From: Caldicellulosiruptor changbaiensis
GTDB taxonomy: Bacteria; Bacillota; Thermoanaerobacteria; Caldicellulosiruptorales; Caldicellulosiruptoraceae
DNA length: 64,000 nucleotides
Assembly (NCBI RefSeq): GCF_003999255.1
Contig: NZ_CP034791.1
Coordinates: 124,001-188,000, forward strand
Direction: 5' to 3'
Shown: positions 52,850-63,089 of the stretch, in pieces
How the letters are laid out: every line of letters starts with the position of its first letter
Position numbering within the stretch: the first letter of the stretch is position 1
The notes under the pieces: model-generated
Seen by the model: the letters and a program-made list of their open reading frames with translations, nothing else
Told to the model about the DNA's origin: nothing
The model's database searches: none
Translations under genes and position numbers: made by a program

Positions 52850-54313
52850 ATGACACAATTTACAATACCTCTTCTTGCACAAATGAAACAGTTTAAATAT
52901 CTCACTGAGCCAAATGCAGAAAGGTACAGGGCTATTATGAGGTTTTGCTTTTTAAATCACATGCAGTACAAAAACAGGCTGACAAAGGACGAGATATACA
53001 GCTTTTTAAAGACTCTTCCAAACTTTTCTGACTACACAGAAGAGATGTGCGAGCAAGACCTCAAAAGCCTTGTTGACTGGGGTAATCTCAAATCTACCCA
53101 AGATACCTCTAAAACAGCCACCTTGCAAGAGTTCAAAAACAAAAGGTTTTTGTACGAGCTTACCTCAATTGGACTTAGGATAGAAAGGTTTTTGTTTGAG
53201 CTTGAAAATTCACAGGAAACAAAAGCAGAGCTAAACCCAAAACATATAGAAAAGATATATGGGCTTTTGATTAGCATTGATTCGGTTTTGAAAGATCCTC
53301 GAAAACAGGCAGTTGATTGGTGGGATGAGCTAACAAGCGCATTTGTGGAGATAGAAAAGAGCTATACAGAGTACATTTCTATGCTGACATCCTCTGAATA
53401 TGAAAGTCTAATGATAAAAGAAAAGTTTTTAGAATATAAGTCAAAACTTTTACATTACCTTTACAATTTTCATGACATGTTTCAAAGTTATCTGCCAAGA
53501 ATAAGGGCTTTATTTTTGAACTTGCCACAACACAAAGTAGATGAGCTTTTGATGTACGTAATCCAAGCAGAAAAGGACCATCCAAAGAATATTTTCAAAG
53601 ATAGCAGTGCTATAGAAAGCTACATCAAAGGCAGATGGCAGAATATAAAAGATTGGTTTGTCAGTCCAAACGGGCAGGCAGAAAGACTTCTTGAGCAGAT
53701 TCAGCAGATAATTAGAAAGGTTTCAAGTTATGCAGCAAGGCTTTCAGAGTCCTCAACACTTAAAATAAACAGAACAGAGGAGTATAAACATTTAGCAAAA
53801 TTGTTTTCAAATCTTGACATATCAGAGTGCCATAAGTTATCTTCTGTTGTATTTGGTGTGATGTGTCCAAAATATATCACAGGTGATTTTCCAAGAGCCA
53901 CCGAATCAACAACTATTAGCATTCTTGACCTTCCAAGTTTTAAAGTGCCTTTGAAATCACGAGGAAGATTAATAAGAGAAAAGATCAAAGTGGTCCCTGC
54001 AAGCGAGTTTTCTGAAGAAAAGAAGAAAAGGTTTGAAGAGTACAAAAAGAAGATTGAAGAAGAAAATGAGCTTTTGCAAAGCCTCCTTAAAGGAAACAAA
54101 ATAGAGTTTGAAAAGCTTCCCAGGATTACACCAGAGGTAAGAAAAAGGCTTTTTGTGTGGCTGTCACGAGGACTTAGCAGCAAAGTGGCAAACACTGACT
54201 CTGGCAAAAAGTTTAGAGTCATAAGACCTCAAGATGATAAAAGGTGTATCTTGGAATGCACTGATGGGAAGATGGACATGCCAGCGTATATCCTTGAGTT
54301 TGTTGATGAGTAA
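52850..54313 (+). CDS. jetA: Wadjet JetA-like protein (DUF2397/TIGR02677 type)
   Basis: 487 aa helical protein with start FTIPLLAQMKQFKYLTEPNAERYRAIMRF, shown by its LTEPNAERYRAIMR signature. A winged-helix region near residues 40-90 (FLKTLPNFSDYTEEMCEQDLKSL) and a C-terminal part with REKIKVVPASEF follow. In Wadjet systems JetA is the kleisin-like subunit that bridges the SMC arms. It is identified both by the family pattern and by the conserved order of the three genes that follow. ATG 52850 with AAGGATG upstream. Confidence 0.88.
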   Translation: MTQFTIPLLAQMKQFKYLTEPNAERYRAIMRFCFLNHMQYKNRLTKDEIYSFLKTLPNFSDYTEEMCEQDLKSLVDWGNLKSTQDTSKTATLQEFKNKRFLYELTSIGLRIERFLFELENSQETKAELNPKHIEKIYGLLISIDSVLKDPRKQAVDWWDELTSAFVEIEKSYTEYISMLTSSEYESLMIKEKFLEYKSKLLHYLYNFHDMFQSYLPRIRALFLNLPQHKVDELLMYVIQAEKDHPKNIFKDSSAIESYIKGRWQNIKDWFVSPNGQAERLLEQIQQIIRKVSSYAARLSESSTLKINRTEEYKHLAKLFSNLDISECHKLSSVVFGVMCPKYITGDFPRATESTTISILDLPSFKVPLKSRGRLIREKIKVVPASEFSEEKKKRFEEYKKKIEEENELLQSLLKGNKIEFEKLPRITPEVRKRLFVWLSRGLSSKVANTDSGKKFRVIRPQDDKRCILECTDGKMDMPAYILEFVDE

Positions 54314-54346
54314 ACAAAAACTTTACAAAGAAGGAAGAGTAAAAAT

Positions 54347-55486
54347 ATGAGTGATCTTTTGAAACTTCTTGAGAATTTTTGGATATTGAAAGAAGAGGAT
54401 AGTGAGACATTTTACAGGCTAAAAAATCTTGACAAAGAAACAAGAGAGTTTATTGCAAAAAACTTGGGTTTAAGATTTATAACAACCTCAAACATGGTAA
54501 AGCTTGAAAAAGTGCCGCTTGTACCCAAAGAGTGTATGGGAATACTTGATTTTGAACAGCCGCGAGACTATGCATTTTTGTGCCTTGTCCTTGCCTTTTT
54601 AGAAGACAAAGGTCCAGAGGAACAATTTTTGCTTTCCAACATCACAGAGTATATAAGGATGAACTTTCCAGATGAAGAGGTTGACTGGACACTTTACTCA
54701 AACAGGCGCTCTCTAATCAGAGTGCTTAAGTTTTGCGAGAAGATGAGGATGATAAGAATTGACGATGGGAACCAGGAAGAGTTTGCAGAAAATAGTGAGG
54801 CAGAGGTGCTTTACGAGTCGACAGGAATTTCGCGATATTTTATGAGAATATTTCCCAAGAGTATTACTGAGTACGGCAGCTGGCAGGAGATTTTAAATAG
54901 TGAATTTGAGTTTACAAACGGAATTTCACAGCCTATATCAGATATCAAAAGGATTAGGGCGTACAGAGGGCTTGTTGTTGATGGCAGTGTCAGTTTTGAG
55001 AATGAGGATGAGCTTTTGTATATAAAACGTCAAAAGGTTAACATTACATCAGAGCTTGAAAAACATCTGCCAGAGGCAAGTTTTCATATATTCAAATCTT
55101 TTGCGTTTTTGGCTATTAGCGAGAATTATAAAAATACCTATCCTGACGATAGCAACCTATGCGATATTCTTCTTTTGGTCGCAAGCGAGCTTTTATCAAA
55201 AATAGAAAAGGGGGAATACAGTCTTCACCCTACAAATGAGACCTCGGAGATTCATGTAACTTCTTTAAGGTCCATTTTAGAAGATGTGCAAAAGCAGTAC
55301 AAAAATTTCTGGAACAAGGAATGGCGAGAAAAAAGCTTTGAGAAGGTGTTTGACGAGTTTTTGAAGTTTTTGTGTGAACTTCGATTTGCAAAACTGCAAG
55401 AAGACGGATTTGTTGTAATCTATCCAATATATCTTAAAGTGGTTGGCGAGTACCAAGTTTCAGAGGAAGGTGAAGAGAGTATTTAA
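54347..55486 (+). CDS. jetB: Wadjet JetB-like protein (DUF2398/TIGR02678 type)
   Basis: 379 aa, mostly helical with winged-helix elements. The N-terminal LLENFWILKEEDSETFYRLKN and the segment DYAFLCLVLAFLEDKGPEEQFLLSNITEYI match the family that always lies between TIGR02677 and the TIGR02680 SMC gene. It is the KITE-like accessory of the complex. AAGGAAG precedes ATG 54347, 33 nt after jetA. No catalytic motif is expected. Confidence 0.87.
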   Translation: MSDLLKLLENFWILKEEDSETFYRLKNLDKETREFIAKNLGLRFITTSNMVKLEKVPLVPKECMGILDFEQPRDYAFLCLVLAFLEDKGPEEQFLLSNITEYIRMNFPDEEVDWTLYSNRRSLIRVLKFCEKMRMIRIDDGNQEEFAENSEAEVLYESTGISRYFMRIFPKSITEYGSWQEILNSEFEFTNGISQPISDIKRIRAYRGLVVDGSVSFENEDELLYIKRQKVNITSELEKHLPEASFHIFKSFAFLAISENYKNTYPDDSNLCDILLLVASELLSKIEKGEYSLHPTNETSEIHVTSLRSILEDVQKQYKNFWNKEWREKSFEKVFDEFLKFLCELRFAKLQEDGFVVIYPIYLKVVGEYQVSEEGEESI

Positions 55487-55535
55487 AGAAAAAGCATTTT
55501 GAAAAAAGAACAAGATGGAGGTTTTTTGATTCAAG

Positions 55536-58500
55536 ATGAGCAAAGAACACAGGTGGGTGCTATCCCGAGCGGGTGTTTTTAACTACTGGTACTATGATGA
55601 GGAATATTTTGATTTTTACGAGGGCAGGATGTTGATTCGCGGCCCAAACGGTTCTGGAAAGTCTGTCACAATGCAGAGTTTCATAACCCTTCTTTTAGAC
55701 GGCAACTATCATCCATCCAGGCTTGACTCTTTCGGGTCAAATGCAAGAAAGCTTGAGGACTATGTCTTAGGAGAACAGGATATCTCAGGGAAGAATGAGT
55801 CAACAGCATACCTTTTTTTGGAGTTCAAAAAGGAAAACATATTTGTTTCAATAGGGATGGGTATGAGAGCAAAAAGAGGCTCAGGTGTTGACTGCTGGTA
55901 TTTTGTCTTGACAGACAACAGAAGGTTTGGGATTGATATATTCTTCTATGAAAAGATTAACGGGCAAAAGATTCCACTCACAAGAAGAAAGTTTGAGAAC
56001 CTGATTGGCAGTGGTGGCAAGGTCTTTACAAGCAGAAGAGATTATATGCAAGAGGTAAACAAGATCCTGTTTGGGTTTGAGAACGTGGAAGACTTTGAGA
56101 ACTTGATAGATTTAATAATTCGTGTAAGAGCGCCAAAACTTTCAAGGGATATTAAGCCAGACAGGATATGCACTATTTTGCAAGAGTCGCTTCCTGCACT
56201 GTCAGAAAGTGACCTTCGTAGCCTTTCAGAGTCAATTGAAAACATGGACAAAATCCAGACAGAGCTTAAAAACTTAGAGACAATCCAATCTTGCCTTGAA
56301 AAGATAAAAAGAGCGTATGATGAGTACAACAGATTTTTGATGTACCAAAGAATTTCTGAGCTGATCGAATCACATAAAAAACTGACAAAAGCAACAAAAG
56401 AATATGAAATGCTCTTAGGTGACGTTCAAAAACTTACAGATATGGAATTAAAGCTGAGAAATAGTCTTGATAGTATTGAAAAGGAAGAACAGGCGCTGAA
56501 GTTTAGGCTTGAGAGTATAAAAGAAAGTGATATATTTAAGCTTCAGCAGAGGTATGTTGAGCTAAATGCTGAAATTGAAGATTTAGAAAATCAGAAAACT
56601 TTAAAACTTTCAAGTTTAAATGACCACATGCAAAGGCTCTCTCAGGCAGATGCTGACATCAAGCGTACGAAACACCAGCTTTTAAATTCTCAGAATCTGA
56701 TAAAAGACTATATTGAGCAGAGCAAAAAGCTACTTGAGAGTTTGAATATGCAAAGGTTTTCGGATGTACTTGATATTTTTGAGAAAGGTGAGCAAAAAAG
56801 CTTAGACATTATTAAAAATGAACTGGCCAGATCGGTAGCTGAAGTAGAAAAAGCTCTTAAAAATTATGATACGTTACAAGATGTGCAAAAGGACTTGGAT
56901 GTTCAGCTTAGAAAACTTGACCGTAGCAAAAATGAGCTTCAAAAGTACCAAGACGAGTTAAATCTTTTAATTCTTCAGCTTGAAGACGCCAAAAATCTTC
57001 TAAAAAGCAAGATCAAGAGCTATTTTGACCAAAACCAGGTTTTAAAAGCAGAGCTTGATGATATAACTTTGATGTTTCAGCTGATAAACACAATTTCGCA
57101 AAAGGGCGAGTATGAAGGTGTAAAGAAGATTTTGAATGATGTGTATAGCAGACATTATTTGTCAATCTCAGATAACTTGCGAAAGCTCGAGTTTGAAATG
57201 AATCTACTCAAAGAGAAAATTAAAGACAAAAAGAAAAAGATTGAGGAGATTCAAAGCCAAAAAGACGAGTTTATACCTTCTTCAGAGAAACAAAAAAAGG
57301 TAAGACAAAGACTTTTAGAAAAAGGTGTGCCGTTTGTACCTTTTTACATGGCAGTTGACTTTAAACCGGGCATAGATGAGAGATTAAAAGCTGTGATTGA
57401 GGATGCACTTTTTGAGCTTGGAGTTTTAAATGCTCTCATTGTGCCAGAAAAGTACAAAAATGAAATTGATGAACTTTTGGAAGATGAAAAGGAAGTTGTG
57501 CTTTTTCCAAAGCCGGCATATTTTTCTCACACATTAAATGAGTATCTTGAGGTTGCAAACTTTGAAAACGCAGAAGGTTTGATTAATGAGGTTGCAGCTG
57601 TAATTGACAGTATCCATATAAATCCTGTGGATGATGGAATATATGTGTGCGAAGATGGGCGGTTTGGAAATGGCATATTAAAAGGGAAGACAACCACACA
57701 TGAACAGCCGAAGTATATAGGCATTGAGAACAGGCGAAGATACAAGCAAATGCTAATTTTGCAGCTTGAAGAGGAGATACAAAATCTTACAAAAGAGTTG
57801 GAAGAAAAGAAAGCCGAGGCTAATTTTCTAAAATCCCAGCTTGAGGTTTTAGAGCTTGAGAAGAAAAACTTTCCAACATCTGCGGACTTAGACACTGCCT
57901 TTGACATGATAGATGGGGTTGAGAAAAATATTTCAAAGCTTCAGATTGAGATTGAAGCTCTTGAAGAGAGAATAAAAGAGCTGACAAATAAGCAAAATCT
58001 GCTGAAATATGAAATTTCACTGATTGCAACAAAGCTATCACTGCCATCTTCAAAAGAAGTTTTTGCAAAGGCAAAACAAGATGCAAATGCGCTGTCGAGC
58101 TTACTTTTGCGTCTTGAGACTGAGGCGCTGCACAAGCAGGAAGTTGAAAGGACGTACCAGAGCCTAAACAGGTTATATGAACAGATAAGAGAAAGTGTAG
58201 ATACTTTAAATGGCGATGTTCACAGGATTTCTGAAAAGTTAGAGGTTTTAAAACTTCACAAAGAGGAGATTGAAAAAAGGCTTTCGAGCGAGGATGCTCA
58301 AAGACTTTTTGATGAGCAAAGAAGAGCATTTGAGCGGCTTGAGAACATCCCAGCTGAGAGAAAAAAGCTTAATGAAGAGCTTTTTAAGGTGACTTCCCAA
58401 AAAGCAGCAGCTGAGCAAAAACTTGAATTTTCAAAACAGGAGCTGCAGTCAATTGAAAGTGAATATAAATTAGCCTTGGCCGCATTTAAGATAGAGCTTG

Positions 58501-59591
58501 GATTTGGTTTTGTTTTCAAAGGGATAGAATTTGAAGATGATCAAAAGCTTTTAGAGTTTGCAAGGTCTAAGGAAGGTGAGCTAAAAGAGTATTCACAGAA
58601 GGATTTTTCTTCAATATTTCAGAAGCTTATGTCCATCCATTACACAACACAGATTCAGCTTGCAGAGTTTGGAGCAGACCTTGTTGATTGGAAGGACGAC
58701 AAGACAACCTACAAAAGGTATTTGTGGACTTGCAGAAAAGAGGGAAGATTTCTTTCTCTTTACCAGTTTATGGATGAAATTGCAGCAGAGATTGCTGAAA
58801 AAAAGAACTTAATAACAGAGAGCGAAAGAGAGCTTTTTGAAGAGGTTTTGGCAAAGAACATAGGCTTTAAGATTTCAAGAAAAATCATGCTTGCTCAGGA
58901 CTGGGTAAAGAGGATGAACGAGCTTATGGCAAATTTGTCTACATCAAGTGGTCTTACATTCCGGCTCTCTTGGGAACAGAAAAGACAAGAGACAGAGGAT
59001 GAGCTTTCTACAGGTGAGCTGGTAAAGCTTTTAAGCAAAGACCCTCTTGCCGCAACAGATGAAGACAGAAACAAGATTGCAATGCATTTTAGGTCGCGCA
59101 TAGAAAAAGCAAAAAAGTACCAAGAAAACCCTGAAAATTTTGCAACACTCTATGAGATAATCAAAGAGATTCTTGATTACAGACAGTGGTTTGAGTTCAG
59201 GCTCTACTACCAAAAGGTAGGGGAAAGCAGAAAAGAGCTTACAAACAATGCATTTGACAAGTTCTCTGGCGGTGAAAAAGCACTCTCCATCTATGTCCCA
59301 CTCTTAGCAGCACTTTGTGCTAAATACCAGAGCGCTGCAAACTTTGCGCCGCGGATAATTGCGCTTGATGAAGCATTTGCTGGTGTTGATGAGAACAATA
59401 TTGAAAATATGTTTGATTTGATTGAAAAGCTTGAATTTGACTATATAATGAACTCTCAGGTTTTGTGGGGGGATTACAAAACAGTGCCAGGACTTTGCAT
59501 ATATGAGCTTTTGAGAGAGAACAATCAGCCATCTGTTCTAAAAGTAAAGTATGTCTGGAACGGGTACAAGAAGGTGTTGGTTGAGGTATGA
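55536..59591 (+). CDS. jetC: Wadjet JetC-like SMC ATPase (TIGR02680 type)
   Basis: 1,351 aa SMC/MukB-type motor. Walker A GPNGSGKS is at residues 36-43. Two long coiled-coil arms (about 240-600 and 740-1020) flank a hinge-like segment near 615-700 (VPFVPFYMAVDFKPGIDERLK). The ABC signature FSGGEKALSIY is followed by Walker B IALDEAFAGVD with Asp1278/Glu1279. ATP-driven loop extrusion by this subunit lets Wadjet sense small circular DNA. ATG 55536 has GGAGG about 15 nt upstream, a rather long spacing. It overlaps jetD by 4 bp. Confidence 0.93.
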   Translation: MSKEHRWVLSRAGVFNYWYYDEEYFDFYEGRMLIRGPNGSGKSVTMQSFITLLLDGNYHPSRLDSFGSNARKLEDYVLGEQDISGKNESTAYLFLEFKKENIFVSIGMGMRAKRGSGVDCWYFVLTDNRRFGIDIFFYEKINGQKIPLTRRKFENLIGSGGKVFTSRRDYMQEVNKILFGFENVEDFENLIDLIIRVRAPKLSRDIKPDRICTILQESLPALSESDLRSLSESIENMDKIQTELKNLETIQSCLEKIKRAYDEYNRFLMYQRISELIESHKKLTKATKEYEMLLGDVQKLTDMELKLRNSLDSIEKEEQALKFRLESIKESDIFKLQQRYVELNAEIEDLENQKTLKLSSLNDHMQRLSQADADIKRTKHQLLNSQNLIKDYIEQSKKLLESLNMQRFSDVLDIFEKGEQKSLDIIKNELARSVAEVEKALKNYDTLQDVQKDLDVQLRKLDRSKNELQKYQDELNLLILQLEDAKNLLKSKIKSYFDQNQVLKAELDDITLMFQLINTISQKGEYEGVKKILNDVYSRHYLSISDNLRKLEFEMNLLKEKIKDKKKKIEEIQSQKDEFIPSSEKQKKVRQRLLEKGVPFVPFYMAVDFKPGIDERLKAVIEDALFELGVLNALIVPEKYKNEIDELLEDEKEVVLFPKPAYFSHTLNEYLEVANFENAEGLINEVAAVIDSIHINPVDDGIYVCEDGRFGNGILKGKTTTHEQPKYIGIENRRRYKQMLILQLEEEIQNLTKELEEKKAEANFLKSQLEVLELEKKNFPTSADLDTAFDMIDGVEKNISKLQIEIEALEERIKELTNKQNLLKYEISLIATKLSLPSSKEVFAKAKQDANALSSLLLRLETEALHKQEVERTYQSLNRLYEQIRESVDTLNGDVHRISEKLEVLKLHKEEIEKRLSSEDAQRLFDEQRRAFERLENIPAERKKLNEELFKVTSQKAAAEQKLEFSKQELQSIESEYKLALAAFKIELGFGFVFKGIEFEDDQKLLEFARSKEGELKEYSQKDFSSIFQKLMSIHYTTQIQLAEFGADLVDWKDDKTTYKRYLWTCRKEGRFLSLYQFMDEIAAEIAEKKNLITESERELFEEVLAKNIGFKISRKIMLAQDWVKRMNELMANLSTSSGLTFRLSWEQKRQETEDELSTGELVKLLSKDPLAATDEDRNKIAMHFRSRIEKAKKYQENPENFATLYEIIKEILDYRQWFEFRLYYQKVGESRKELTNNAFDKFSGGEKALSIYVPLLAALCAKYQSAANFAPRIIALDEAFAGVDENNIENMFDLIEKLEFDYIMNSQVLWGDYKTVPGLCIYELLRENNQPSVLKVKYVWNGYKKVLVEV

Positions 59592-60844
59592 CAAAAGATA
59601 AGATTTTCGATGAGTGTGTAGAGTACTTTTCGCAGCCAGGATTTAAGCGTGCGCTGGAGCTTATTCATAGGAAGTACAGGTCTTTGGGGCGATTTTCTGG
59701 CAAGATTATTTTAGAAAATCCGTCTGAAGAGGAAAAAGAGGCTTTGTCACGGTATCTTAGAAGGGTTTTGAGAGGCGAGAAGGTTGTCATTGATGTGAAA
59801 GACTTTGCCGTGACAAAGTTTCAGGACACTAAGTTCTCAAGGCTTGATTTTAAAAGCATCTTGTCAGCTGTTTTGAAAAAAGAGGTTATCACCAAAAAAG
59901 AAGAAAAGGAGTTAGAAAATGAAAGGGTATCAGACTTTTTCAAAAGTTTGTCAGCACATTTTGACAAAGATGAAAATGCTGCAGTGGTTTTAAATGCCTT
60001 TAAAGAAAATTTCAAATCATTTGAAAGCTTTTACAAAAAGTATTCACAAAAAGAGTTTTTAGAGATAATGAAAAAGGTCATAGAAGCAATTTTAAAAAAA
60101 CCACAAAGCCCTGAGACTTTGGCTATTTTTGCAACAAGGGTTACAGGCAACCCTCACTTTTTTGATGATGAGCAAGATGCAGGAAAGATATTTTTAAAGC
60201 TTTTGAGTATTATAAACGGTAGAGAGTTTCCCCAAAATGCAGAGGAAAAATCAGAACTGCTTTTTGATAACAACATATTAATTGATGAGCTTTCAAACTG
60301 GTGCCTTTTGTATAACATTGGCGGGTATATTGAAGATGGAAAAGAAGATGAAGGACTCAAGTACTTTAGCAATCAAAAAAAGCCTATTATATTGCCACTT
60401 TATACTATAAAGGATTATAAAGGATTTTTTGCATACTCAAATAAGCTTGTGGTTGTTGAAAACCCCGCTGTATTTTCTGCGATTGTGCAAAGAGTCCCAG
60501 CCATTTCTGCTGTGTGCACAAATGGGCACCTGAGGCTATCAGCAAAGATAATCATTGGAAGCATTGCAAAGACAGATATACCTTTGCTGTACTCAGGCGA
60601 CTTTGACCCAGAAGGGCTTTTGATTGCAGACAAAGTAATTCAAAACTTTGGTGCAAGACCGCTTTGTATGGATGAAAACCACTATCTTTTGGCCCTATCT
60701 CAGAATAAGATAGATGAAAGGCGCTTAGAGATGTTAAAGAATGTAAAAAGTGCTCAGCTTCAAAGCGTCTGCCAGAAAATGAAGGAGCTTCAGCTTGCTG
60801 GGTATCAGGAGAGGATTGTGGATAGGATTGTTGAAGAATTGTAG
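59588..60844 (+). CDS. jetD: Wadjet JetD-like nuclease (DUF2399/TIGR02679 type)
   Basis: 418 aa. The C-terminal DUF2399 toprim-like domain carries the conserved acidic residues Glu291 (VVENPAV) and Asp338/Asp340 (SGDFDPEG). These correspond to the metal site of topoisomerase VI-type nucleases. The N-terminal part (FSQPGFKRALELIHRKYRSLGRF) matches the associated family. In characterised Wadjet systems JetD cuts plasmid DNA once loop extrusion by JetABC stalls. The key residues are all present, so the system looks functional. The start overlaps jetC (ATGA). Confidence 0.9.
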   Translation: MTKDKIFDECVEYFSQPGFKRALELIHRKYRSLGRFSGKIILENPSEEEKEALSRYLRRVLRGEKVVIDVKDFAVTKFQDTKFSRLDFKSILSAVLKKEVITKKEEKELENERVSDFFKSLSAHFDKDENAAVVLNAFKENFKSFESFYKKYSQKEFLEIMKKVIEAILKKPQSPETLAIFATRVTGNPHFFDDEQDAGKIFLKLLSIINGREFPQNAEEKSELLFDNNILIDELSNWCLLYNIGGYIEDGKEDEGLKYFSNQKKPIILPLYTIKDYKGFFAYSNKLVVVENPAVFSAIVQRVPAISAVCTNGHLRLSAKIIIGSIAKTDIPLLYSGDFDPEGLLIADKVIQNFGARPLCMDENHYLLALSQNKIDERRLEMLKNVKSAQLQSVCQKMKELQLAGYQERIVDRIVEEL

Positions 60845-60911
60845 AATTAATATTTAAACAAACAAAAAAATTCCGCAGATAGTGCTAATTAAAAATGCTG
60901 TTAAGAGTCTG

Positions 60912-60948
60912 AGGGGCTGGTATGTATTGAACAGCCCCTTTTAATTTC
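60912..60948 (+). terminator. Terminator after the Wadjet operon
   Basis: AGGGGCTG (60912-60919) pairs with CAGCCCCT (60932-60939), followed by TTTTAATTT. Confidence 0.8.
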
Positions 60949-60965
60949 GGTATTTTAATGTGTGG

Positions 60966-62318
60966 TTAACTTTTGAGCTTTACAATGAACTCAGCACCTT
61001 CTCCTTTTTTGCTAAACACACTAATTTCACCATTGTGCATTTGTATTATTTCTTTTGCTATTGACAAACCAAGTCCACCTATTCCTTTTTTTGCACTTTT
61101 GCTATAAAATCTATTGAAAATATAAGGCAAATCTGCTTCATCAATACCTTCTCCATCATCTTTGATTGATACTTTGATATAGTCATTTTCTTTTTCAACT
61201 TTTATATAAACGTTTCCTGTATCATTTGTATGATGAATTGCATTGATAATAATGTTGCTAAAAGCCCTTTTTAGAAGTTTGCTATCAGCTTTTGTTACGA
61301 TATCATCTTCAAAAGGCCAAAACTTTCTATTTCCTTTTATAATGTTTACTTCGCTGATAATTTCATTAAAAAGGCTTTTTAAGTTTATAGGTTGTATATT
61401 CAACTGTATAGTACCAGATTGTAGTTTTGATAGCTCAAGAATTTCATTTATAAGATTATTTAAGTGGTCGGCCTCAATCATGATTGAGTAGGCATATTCT
61501 TTAATTTGGTCTTTGTTTAATATGTCATCATATATAGCTTCAGCATAACTTTTTATGATGCTCAGCGGAGTTCTCAATTCATGAGTTGTATTTGCTATAA
61601 AGTCCCTCCTTAGCTTTTCGGTTTTAGAAAGATTTTGAGCCATATATGTGATTGTTTTTGCAAGCTCACCAATTTCATCTTTGTTTTTAACATCAATTTT
61701 AACGTTATAATCTCCCTTTGCTATAGCTTTGGCAGCATCAATGATTTTAAGAATGGGTTTTGTAAATAAACTGCTAAGCGCATATGCACCAATGATTGAT
61801 GCCAAAAGAGCAGCAATAAAAAGGATAAAGATTTGATTTTTGACATTTCTCACGTCATTTTGTATGTCATGCAAAGGTGTATGAATAAATATTGCCGCTA
61901 TGATCTTATTATTGTTAATTATAGGCATTCCTAAGGTGATTAATGTACTTCCTTGAAATGTTTTTTGGTCTGTCCGGTAGATAGTTTTTCCTGATAAAAC
62001 ATCTAAAATTGTTTGTCTTTCAATATTCCTTGTTCTTCCAAACATGAACCTACCATGAGATTCTATCAAACTGCCGTTTGAATCATATATTGATACCCTG
62101 CCATTTATAATATTAGCTATATTATTTGCTTCACTTGAATAATCAAGGTTATTCTTGAATTTATTAGAAATGTCTTTTGCATATTGAATCATTTTATTTT
62201 TTAGATTAGCTTTAAAACTGCTTGTTATAATATTACCTTGTAGAAAAAAATTCAAACCTAACATACAAAATAGCAAAATAGTAGTATAAATCAATAGTTT
62301 AAAACTTATCCTTCTCAT
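60966..62318 (-). CDS. OmpR-type system sensor histidine kinase
   Basis: 450 aa. TM1 is near residues 8-28, an extracytoplasmic sensor of about 130 residues follows, then TM2 near 165-185 and HAMP (KPILKIIDAAKAIAKGDYNV). HisKA has the H-box FIANTTHELRTPLSI; HATPase has NIIINAIHHT, DDGEGIDEADLPYIFNRF and KGIGGLGLSIAKEI. It is coupled to the response regulator by an ATGA overlap. It probably senses envelope conditions. The regulated target is likely the divergent secreted protein, given the binding-site array between them. Confidence 0.93.
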   Translation of the reverse strand: MRRISFKLLIYTTILLFCMLGLNFFLQGNIITSSFKANLKNKMIQYAKDISNKFKNNLDYSSEANNIANIINGRVSIYDSNGSLIESHGRFMFGRTRNIERQTILDVLSGKTIYRTDQKTFQGSTLITLGMPIINNNKIIAAIFIHTPLHDIQNDVRNVKNQIFILFIAALLASIIGAYALSSLFTKPILKIIDAAKAIAKGDYNVKIDVKNKDEIGELAKTITYMAQNLSKTEKLRRDFIANTTHELRTPLSIIKSYAEAIYDDILNKDQIKEYAYSIMIEADHLNNLINEILELSKLQSGTIQLNIQPINLKSLFNEIISEVNIIKGNRKFWPFEDDIVTKADSKLLKRAFSNIIINAIHHTNDTGNVYIKVEKENDYIKVSIKDDGEGIDEADLPYIFNRFYSKSAKKGIGGLGLSIAKEIIQMHNGEISVFSKKGEGAEFIVKLKS

Positions 62319-62968
62319 TTTTTCACCTCAAACTTATATCCATAACCTCTTACTGTTTTAATGTAATCTCTGAGATCTCCGAGCTTCTCTCTGAGGTTTT
62401 TAATATGTGTATCCACAGTTCTAAGATCCCCATAATATTCATAACCCCATACGCTATTTAAAATCTGCTCTCTTGAAAGGGCAATGTTTTGCCTTTCATA
62501 TAGGTACAATAAAAGCTCATATTCTTTTTGAGTAAGATTTATTTTTTGACCTTTTACATATACTTCTCTTGCTGCTTTGTCGATGAACAAAATGTCATTT
62601 GAACTGGGCTTTTTAGTTCTCTTTAAAATTGCCTTTACACGTGCAACAATTTCCTTAGGACTGACAGGTTTTACAACGTAATCATCAGCACCAAGTTCAA
62701 ATCCAAATATCTTATCGTCGTCTTCGCCGCGTGCTGTTAGCATTATAACTGGCGTATCATCCTTTTTCCTTATTTCTCTCAACACACTCCAGCCATCTTT
62801 TTGGGGTAGCATCACATCTAAGATTACAACAGAGTACATTGAAGGTTGAAATTTTTCGATTGCTTCGTTTCCGTCCGATGCTTCTTCTACTTCAAACCCT
62901 TCTTTTTCAAGATACAACTTTATTATTTTTCTGAGTTTTTCTTCGTCCTCAACCAGCAATATCTTCAA
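62315..62968 (-). CDS. OmpR/PhoB-family response regulator
   Basis: About 217 aa. The receiver domain has VEDEEKLRK, Asp51 in VVILDVMLPQKDGW, the Thr in MLTARGEDDDK and KPVSPKE. The C-terminal winged helix ends YGDLRTVDTHIKNLREKLGD and VRGYGYKF. TTG 62968 (MKILLVEDEEKL) is preferred over GTG 62980, because AAGGAG then lies upstream rather than abutting the start. OmpR-class regulators bind direct repeats about 11 bp apart, which are present in the divergent promoter region. Confidence 0.92.
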   Translation of the reverse strand: MKILLVEDEEKLRKIIKLYLEKEGFEVEEASDGNEAIEKFQPSMYSVVILDVMLPQKDGWSVLREIRKKDDTPVIMLTARGEDDDKIFGFELGADDYVVKPVSPKEIVARVKAILKRTKKPSSNDILFIDKAAREVYVKGQKINLTQKEYELLLYLYERQNIALSREQILNSVWGYEYYGDLRTVDTHIKNLREKLGDLRDYIKTVRGYGYKFEVKK

Positions 62969-63089
62969 CCTATAACTCACTCCTTGTGAATTTTAGATGT
63001 GAACAACCATGATTCCTTAAATAAATTTTACCAAAGATTTAAGAAAAAATCTCCATTTTCAAAAGACAATTTATTTAAAAAGATTTTTC

